DNA of 64,000 nt, taken from DSNY01 sp040752195. GTDB lineage: Bacteria; Pseudomonadota; Gammaproteobacteria; Burkholderiales; Burkholderiaceae_F. This document shows positions 58,564-64,000 of this stretch, piece after piece. The stretch lies in assembly GCA_040752195.1 (NCBI GenBank), contig JBFMFC010000016.1:1-64000 (forward strand), in the 5' to 3' direction. Position 1 is the first letter of the stretch. Each line of letters begins with the position of its first letter. The position numbers and the translations under genes are program-made. Under the pieces are notes generated by a model that worked only from the letters and a program-made list of their open reading frames with translations, searched no databases and was not told where the DNA came from.

Positions 58564-59904
58564 ATGAGAACGCGAGCCTTGTCCCGGCGCGCAGCGGCGC
58601 TCGCATCGATCGTCGCGCTGGTCGCCGGGTGCGAAACGGTGCCGCCGGCCGATCCGCAGGCCGCGCTGATCGCCAACGGCCGGCGCATTTTTTTCAACGA
58701 GACCTTCGCCGGCAACGGCCGCACCTGCGGCACCTGCCACCCCGCCGACAACAACTTCACGATCGACGCCGCGTTCATCGCGCGCCTGCCGGCCAACGAT
58801 CCGCTGTTCGTCGCCGAGTTCGTTCCGGCGTTGGCGAAGAACTTCGAGAACCCGCGCCTGATGCGCGCGTTCGGGCTGATTCTCGAGAACCTCGACGGCT
58901 TCGACGATCTCGCGAACAGCTTCGTGATGCGCGGCGTTCCGCACACGCTCGCGCTGCGGACTTCGGTCGCGAACCGCGCGGGGCCGCGTACCGGCTGGTC
59001 CGGCGACGGCGCGCCGGGCGACGGATCGCTGCGATCGTTCGCCACCGGCGCGGTGATCCAGCATTTCACGAAGACGCTCGCTCGCGTGCCGGGCGTGGAC
59101 TTCAGGCTGCCGACCGACGACGAGCTCGACGCGCTCGAAGCGTTCCAGCTTTCGCTCGGGCGCAAGGAGGACCCGAAGCTCCCGCTGCCGCTGAAGGGTG
59201 CCGTCGCGCGGCGCGGGCAAGCGCTGTTCCTCGATCGCAACGTCGGCAAGTGCAACTTCTGCCACGCGAACGCGGGCGCCAACGCCGACTTCGGCGGCGG
59301 CAGTCTCGGCAATCAGAACTTCGACACCGGTGTGGAGAACCTGCCCGACCGGCCGGCGCAGCTCACCGGCGAGAAGCCGCCGCGCGACGACGGCTTCGGC
59401 ACCCCCGGCGACGGCACGTTCAACACGCCGCCGCTCGTCGAAGCGGCCGATACCGGTCCTTTCTTCCACGACAACGCGGTGGCCACACTCGAGGCGGCCG
59501 TCGCTTTCTACGATGGCGAGTCGTTCAACAACTCGCCCGCCGGCAGGGCGCTGGCCGGCGCCACCGGCGGCGGCATCGAGCTCGATGCGACCCAGACGCA
59601 GGCGATCGCCTCGTTCCTGCGCGTGCTCAACGCGCTCGAGAACATCCGCTCGGCCACCGAGCTGCTCGAGACGGCCGCGCCGCACGACGATCCGACGCAG
59701 TCGGTCTTCAAGCAGGCGATCGGCGACATCGGCGACGCGATCCGCGTGCTGCGCGAAGCGGACCTGCATCCCGAGGCGCTCGCGCCGCTGCAGAACGCGA
59801 AGCGCTTTGCGCGCCGGGCTCAGCAGGCCTTGTTGACGCGCAGGTACTGGCTGCAGCAGGCGGCCGCCGCGCTGAACGAGGCGCGCGCGGCGCTGATCGA
59901 ATAG
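58564..59904 (+). CDS. Di-haem cytochrome c lipoprotein (cytochrome c peroxidase-like)
   Basis: A 446-residue exported protein. A lipobox signal (VAGC, Cys23) precedes two c-type haem sites: CGTCH (55-59) and CNFCH (around 230). The arrangement of two haem domains with PHTLALRTSV and TFNTPPLVEAADTGPFFHDN segments recalls the MauG/CcpA di-haem peroxidase superfamily. It is probably membrane-anchored in the periplasm and reacts with peroxide or oxidises a partner. A small exported protein follows 16 bp later. Both sit between the usual neighbours MFS and uvrA. Confidence 0.85.
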   Translation: MRTRALSRRAAALASIVALVAGCETVPPADPQAALIANGRRIFFNETFAGNGRTCGTCHPADNNFTIDAAFIARLPANDPLFVAEFVPALAKNFENPRLMRAFGLILENLDGFDDLANSFVMRGVPHTLALRTSVANRAGPRTGWSGDGAPGDGSLRSFATGAVIQHFTKTLARVPGVDFRLPTDDELDALEAFQLSLGRKEDPKLPLPLKGAVARRGQALFLDRNVGKCNFCHANAGANADFGGGSLGNQNFDTGVENLPDRPAQLTGEKPPRDDGFGTPGDGTFNTPPLVEAADTGPFFHDNAVATLEAAVAFYDGESFNNSPAGRALAGATGGGIELDATQTQAIASFLRVLNALENIRSATELLETAAPHDDPTQSVFKQAIGDIGDAIRVLREADLHPEALAPLQNAKRFARRAQQALLTRRYWLQQAAAALNEARAALIE

Positions 59905-59920
59905 CGCGAAGGAGCATGCG

Positions 59921-60295
59921 ATGAACCGGCGACGACTGTTCGCACGAAGCGCGCTCGCACTGTGGGCGGCGCCCTGGATCGCGCAGGCGCAGAAGGCCAC
60001 CGAGCAGTTCATCCCGATCCGCCAGTCGCCGGGGCTGTCGGGCAAGTCGACCATCATCGGCACGATCGAAGCGGTCGACGCAGCCGCGCGAACGATCACC
60101 GTGAACGCGGGTTCGACTTCGTATCGCTGCGCGCTGACCGATCGCACACGGATCTGGATCGACCGCAGCGCCCAGCGGCTTTCCGCGACGAGCGGCAGCA
60201 TCGGCGATCTGCAGAGGGGCCGGCGCGTCGAGGTCAAGTTCACCGACGCGACGCGCAACGCGGTGGAGTGGGTCAAGGTCGAGGCGCCGGCGTAG
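59921..60295 (+). CDS. Small exported hypothetical protein
   Basis: A 124-residue protein with an Arg-rich signal (MNRRRLFARSALALWAAP...AQA), possibly twin-arginine type. A compact beta domain follows (STIIGTIEAVDAAARTITVNAG, then RRVEVKFTDATRNAVEWVKVEA) resembling DUF5666-like or OB-type small domains. It is co-oriented 16 bp after the di-haem cytochrome gene, with GAAGGAG before the ATG, and is likely its partner. Function unknown. Confidence 0.7.
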   Translation: MNRRRLFARSALALWAAPWIAQAQKATEQFIPIRQSPGLSGKSTIIGTIEAVDAAARTITVNAGSTSYRCALTDRTRIWIDRSAQRLSATSGSIGDLQRGRRVEVKFTDATRNAVEWVKVEAPA

Positions 60296-60497
60296 CTCGT
60301 CGGAGTTCCTGCGCCTTCGCCGGACCGCGCAATCCGCCCGGCCTTCGGCCGGCCCCGGTTGTCCAGGGCGGCGGGTTCGGAGCCCTCCAGCAGGGAGCGG
60401 CGTGCACCGGCGCCGCTCGACCCGGAGCAAAGCGCGACTCGCGCGTCCGACCCCGAGTTTTCTATAGTGTCGGGTTCGCTCACTCCGCCCGACGCCC

Positions 60498-63350
60498 ATG
60501 GAAGAGATCCGCATCCGCGGCGCACGCACGCACAACCTGAAGAACGTCGCGCTCGACCTGCCGCGGAACAAGCTCATCGTGATCACCGGGCTTTCGGGCT
60601 CGGGCAAGAGCTCGCTCGCGTTCGACACGCTGTACGCGGAAGGGCAGCGGCGCTACGTGGAGTCGCTGTCGGCGTACGCGCGGCAGTTCCTGCAGCTGAT
60701 GGAAAAGCCCGACGTCGACTCGATCGAAGGGTTGTCGCCGGCGATCGCGATCGAGCAGAAGGCGGCCGGCCACAACCCGCGCTCGACGGTCGGCACCGTC
60801 ACCGAGCTCCACGACTACCTGCGGCTGCTCTACGCACGCGTCGGTCGGCCGCACTGCCCCGACCATCCGTCGCAGGCGCTCGCCGCGCAAAGCGTGTCGC
60901 AGATGGTCGATGCCGCGCTCGCGCTGCCCGCGGACACCCGGCTCGTCGTGCTCGCCCCGGTCGTGCGCGAGCGCAAGGGCGAGTTCGAGGAGCTGTTCGA
61001 GGACCTCCAGGCGCAGGGCTTCGTGCGCTTTCGTGTCGACGGCGCGATCGTCGAGGCCGAAGATCTTCCCGCGCTCGCGAAGAGCGAACGACACTCGATC
61101 GACGTCGTCGTCGACCGGCTCAAGGTGCGGCCCGATGCGCGCCAGCGGCTCGCCGAGTCGTTCGAAACCGCGCTGCGCATCGCCGACGGCCGCGCGCTGC
61201 TGCTCGACACGGACAACGGCACCGAAACGGTGTTCTCGAACCGCTACGCCTGCCCGATCTGCGGCTACTCGTTGGCCGATCTCGAACCGCGCCTGTTTTC
61301 CTTCAACAATCCGGCGGGCGCGTGTCCGGGGTGCGACGGGCTGGGCACCGTCGAATTCTTCGACGAGCGGCGCGTCGTCGCGCATCCGGAGCTTTCGCTG
61401 GCGAGCGGCGCGATCCGCGGCTGGGATGCGCGCAACCAGTACTACTTCCAGATGCTCGCCGCGCTCGCCAGACACGCGAAGGTCGACATCGATCAGCCGT
61501 GGGAGGCGCTGCCCGCCGCGTTCCGCGAACAGGTCCTGCGCGGCAGCGGCGACGTCGAGATCGCGTTTTCGTACACGAACGAAAGGGGCCGCAGGATCGT
61601 CCGCCGGCATCCGTTCGAAGGCGTTCTGCGGAACATGGAGCGGCGCTGGCGCGAAACCGACTCGCCGGCGGTGCGCGAAGAGCTCGCCAAGTACCGCGCG
61701 GTCAAACCCTGCCCGGCGTGCGACGGCACCCGCCTGCGGCGCGAGGCGCGCTTCGTTTTCGTCGGCGAAGACGCCCAACGCCGTGCGATCTACGAAGTCG
61801 AGCGGATGACGCTCGCCGACGCGCGCGACTACTTCGATGCGCTGCGTCTGGACGGCGCGAAGCGGGAGATCGGCGGGCGCATCGTGCGCGAGATCGCGGC
61901 GCGCCTGAAGTTCCTGAACGACGTCGGGCTCACGTACCTGACGCTCGACCGCGCCGCCGACACCCTGTCGGGCGGTGAGTCGCAGCGGATCCGGCTCGCC
62001 TCGCAGATCGGATCGGGACTGACCGGGGTGATGTACGTGCTCGACGAGCCCTCGATCGGGCTGCACCAGCGCGACAACGACCGGCTGATCGGCACGCTGA
62101 AGCAGCTGCGCGACCTCGGCAACACGGTCATCGTCGTCGAGCACGACGAGGACGCGATCCGCGCGGCCGACCACGTCGTCGACATGGGCCCCGGCGCGGG
62201 TGAACACGGCGGCCGAGTCGTGGCGCAAGGCCGGCCCGAGGACATCGAAGCCTCGCCCGAGTCGCTGACGGGCGCGTACCTGGCAGGCCGCAAACGGATC
62301 GCCGTGCCGAAGTCGCGCGCGCGTCCCGGTCTGCGCTGGCTCAAGCTCGCTGGCGCGCGCGGCAACAACCTGAAGTCCGTCGACCTCGAACTGCCCGTCG
62401 GCCTGTTCGTCTGCGTGACGGGTGTTTCGGGCTCCGGCAAGTCGACGTTGATCAACGACACGCTCGCCGCAGCGGTCGCGCGCCAGCTGCACGGCTCGGC
62501 GGCCGAGCCCGCACCCTACGAGTCGATCGAAGGGGTCGAACACTTCGACAAGATCATCAGCGTCGACCAGAGTCCGATCGGCCGCACGCCGCGCAGCAAT
62601 CCGGCCACGTACACGGGGCTGTTCACGCCGATCCGCGAGCTGTTCGCGGAAACGCCGGCCGCGCGCGAGCGCGGCTACGAGGCGGGGAGGTTCTCGTTCA
62701 ACGTCAAGGGCGGACGCTGCGAGGCGTGCCAGGGCGACGGCTTGATCCGCGTCGAGATGCACTTCCTGCCCGACATCTACGTGACCTGCGACACGTGCCG
62801 CGGCGCGCGCTACAACCGCGAGACGCTCGAGGTGCTTTACAAGGGCCTGAATATCGCGCAGGTGCTCGACCTCACGGTCGAGCAGGCGGCGGAATTCTTC
62901 AAGGCGGTGCCTGCGATCGCCCGCAAGCTGCACACGCTCGCCGACGTCGGGCTCGGCTACATCCGCCTCGGCCAGAGCGCGACCACCCTGTCGGGCGGCG
63001 AAGCGCAGCGCGTGAAACTCTCTTTGGAGCTGTCCAAGCGCGACACCGGCCGCACCCTCTATATCCTCGACGAACCGACGACCGGGCTGCACTTTCAAGA
63101 CATCGATCTGCTGCTGCGCGTGCTGCACCAGTTGCGCGACGCCGGCAACACGGTCGTCGTGATCGAGCACAACCTCGACGTGATCAAGACCGCGGACTGG
63201 GTGATCGACCTCGGCCCGGAAGGCGGCGAAGCCGGCGGGCAAATCGTCGCCACCGGCGCACCCGAGGAGGTCGCCGCGAATCCGGCGAGCTACACGGGGC
63301 GCTACCTCGCGGCCGCGCTCGGACGCGGGCGCGAGCGGAAAGCCGCCTAG
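60498..63350 (+). CDS. uvrA: Excinuclease ABC subunit A
   Basis: A 950-residue DNA damage sensor of nucleotide excision repair. Two ABC ATPase modules carry Walker A GLSGSGKSSLAF and GVSGSGKSTLIN, and signatures LSGGESQRIRL and LSGGEAQRVKL. Two zinc modules are CPICGYS...CPGCDG and CEACQGDG...CDTCRG. Full length. TATAGT (60463-60468) upstream is a possible -10; no LexA box was recognised. The TAG stop at 63348-63350 directly borders an inverted-repeat element. Confidence 0.97.
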   Translation: MEEIRIRGARTHNLKNVALDLPRNKLIVITGLSGSGKSSLAFDTLYAEGQRRYVESLSAYARQFLQLMEKPDVDSIEGLSPAIAIEQKAAGHNPRSTVGTVTELHDYLRLLYARVGRPHCPDHPSQALAAQSVSQMVDAALALPADTRLVVLAPVVRERKGEFEELFEDLQAQGFVRFRVDGAIVEAEDLPALAKSERHSIDVVVDRLKVRPDARQRLAESFETALRIADGRALLLDTDNGTETVFSNRYACPICGYSLADLEPRLFSFNNPAGACPGCDGLGTVEFFDERRVVAHPELSLASGAIRGWDARNQYYFQMLAALARHAKVDIDQPWEALPAAFREQVLRGSGDVEIAFSYTNERGRRIVRRHPFEGVLRNMERRWRETDSPAVREELAKYRAVKPCPACDGTRLRREARFVFVGEDAQRRAIYEVERMTLADARDYFDALRLDGAKREIGGRIVREIAARLKFLNDVGLTYLTLDRAADTLSGGESQRIRLASQIGSGLTGVMYVLDEPSIGLHQRDNDRLIGTLKQLRDLGNTVIVVEHDEDAIRAADHVVDMGPGAGEHGGRVVAQGRPEDIEASPESLTGAYLAGRKRIAVPKSRARPGLRWLKLAGARGNNLKSVDLELPVGLFVCVTGVSGSGKSTLINDTLAAAVARQLHGSAAEPAPYESIEGVEHFDKIISVDQSPIGRTPRSNPATYTGLFTPIRELFAETPAARERGYEAGRFSFNVKGGRCEACQGDGLIRVEMHFLPDIYVTCDTCRGARYNRETLEVLYKGLNIAQVLDLTVEQAAEFFKAVPAIARKLHTLADVGLGYIRLGQSATTLSGGEAQRVKLSLELSKRDTGRTLYILDEPTTGLHFQDIDLLLRVLHQLRDAGNTVVVIEHNLDVIKTADWVIDLGPEGGEAGGQIVATGAPEEVAANPASYTGRYLAAALGRGRERKAA

Positions 63351-63595
63351 CCCGGATATTTCACGAGGGACGCGGGAGTTGCGCGGAGGCCGGGGCGAGC
63401 CAGGTTGCGCGAGAGGGGCGCAGTCAAAGGCCGGTGGGCCTTTGCGAGCACTTGAGCGCAAGATGGCCGGCCCGGCGCCGCGCAAACCCGCGTAGCCCCG
63501 GCGGTGCAAAGCGGATCGGCGCTCCGCCGGCCAGAAGCGCCGATTCACCGAGGCAAAACGTACGCATACGGGGGCGACCTCGTGAAACATCCGGG
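63351..63595. mobile_element. MITE-like element with 18-bp terminal inverted repeats
   Basis: CCCGGATATTTCACGAGG at 63351-63368 is matched 17 of 18 by its complement at 63578-63595. The 245-bp interior is GC-rich and non-coding, containing short inverted repeats (AAAGGCC...GGCCTTT near 63426-63444), and encodes no transposase. TAG occurs just outside the left end, and TTAG begins one base after the right end, so a 2-3 bp target duplication is possible. It looks like a non-autonomous derivative of an insertion sequence. The next 220 bp (63596-63819) shows no clear feature. Confidence 0.7.
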
Positions 63596-63819
63596 TTAGC
63601 GATCGCTGCGACGGGCTGACCGGCACCGCGCGCCCGCGGTGCCGCAGCGCGCTGGCTCCGTCGCGAGCCGCCCGATGTCCGGAATAGCGCGGCGCGACGC
63701 GCACAACTCGGGCCATCGTCGGCCGCGCCGACCGGCACCATGGCACGAGCCAAACAAGTCATCGCCCGCGCGGCCTCGGCGTCCGGAAATTCCTCGCCGC
63801 GGCACGCCGACCGCATCCG

Positions 63820-64000
63820 ATGCAAGCGTTTCTGCCCCAATTCGCCGGCCGCGTGCTCCTGGTCGAGGACAACGCGGTCAACGCCATCGTCGCGCGCACG
63901 ACGCTCGAAGAACTGGGTGTCGACGTCGAGGTCGCCTGCGACGGCTTCGAGGCGCTCGACCGGCTGCGCGCCGGGGGCTTCGACCTCGTGCTGATGGACA
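63820..64000 (+). CDS. Response-regulator receiver domain protein (partial, cut by window end)
   Basis: The first 60 codons of a receiver domain: GRVLLVEDNAVNAIVARTTL carries the acidic pair, and the frame ends at FDLVLMD, whose Asp is the phospho-acceptor. The VEDNAVN style is common in hybrid-kinase or stand-alone receivers. An in-frame TAG at 63685-63687 and the absence of other start codons support the ATG at 63820. What follows the receiver lies outside the window. Confidence 0.85.
   Translation, partial: MQAFLPQFAGRVLLVEDNAVNAIVARTTLEELGVDVEVACDGFEALDRLRAGGFDLVLMD

Noticed and set aside
60463..60497. LexA-controlled promoter for uvrA
   Set aside because: Only a TATAGT -10 candidate was found; no CTGT-N8-ACAG box is visible near the start.

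Overview
The window is high-GC chromosomal DNA from a betaproteobacterium, most likely Burkholderiales. The 16S sequence has a Burkholderiales character. The gene neighbourhoods rpe-gph-trpE...trpD-trpC-(MFS)-ung, apaG-mltA, dsbC-ubiH and uvrA/MFS/ssb are typical of that class. The sequence looks like a draft assembly: 100 Ns sit inside one gene, flanked by an exact 127-bp duplication that looks like an unresolved k-mer overlap.

Layout. 1-4,500: an rRNA operon on the minus strand (16S, tRNA-Ile, tRNA-Ala, 5' two-thirds of 23S) with its promoter and two boxA sites; the 23S carries an intervening-sequence-like extension. 4.5-10.2 kb: an enoyl-CoA hydratase, a PAS/GAF/GGDEF/EAL c-di-GMP enzyme, AcuI and a cupin. 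10.3-19.6 kb: a molybdenum hydroxylase pair (iorA/iorB) whose 3' end is tandemly repeated, an exported methyltransferase-like protein, an amino-acid permease, a MocA-like nucleotidyltransferase, an SGNH hydrolase, dsbB, a DUF599-type membrane protein and an unknown gene. 19.7-25.7 kb: M61 peptidase, DUF255 protein, ung and an MFS transporter.

25.7-33.3 kb: a tightly overlapping minus-strand operon rpe, gph, trpL (a 30-codon leader with five Trp codons), trpE, ltaE, trpG, an LprI-like gene, trpD, an antibiotic-monooxygenase-fold gene and trpC. Three genes not needed for tryptophan synthesis are embedded in it. 33.3-39.3 kb: apaG, a 34-residue membrane protein, mltA, dsbC, a UbiH-family hydroxylase, a small unknown gene, an EamA transporter and a PEP-CTERM protein with a sigma-54-like promoter.

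39.5-51.4 kb: a 2-aminoethylphosphonate (AEP) system. On the minus strand lie phnW and an AEP-type ABC transporter. Divergent on the plus strand lie a GntR/FCD regulator, phnA, phnY, a Na/Pi cotransporter, a PhnZ-like HD oxygenase and an inositol/histidinol-phosphatase-like enzyme. Together they would import AEP, transaminate it to phosphonoacetaldehyde (PhnW), oxidise that to phosphonoacetate (PhnY) and hydrolyse it to acetate plus phosphate (PhnA). A 14-bp perfect palindrome in the divergent promoter is a likely operator.

51.5-64 kb: a YbdK-type ligase with a cation/proton antiporter, a FixL/FixJ-like two-component pair, ssb, an MFS transporter, a di-haem cytochrome lipoprotein with a small exported partner, uvrA, a 245-bp MITE-like element abutting the uvrA stop codon, and the start of a receiver-domain protein cut by the window end.
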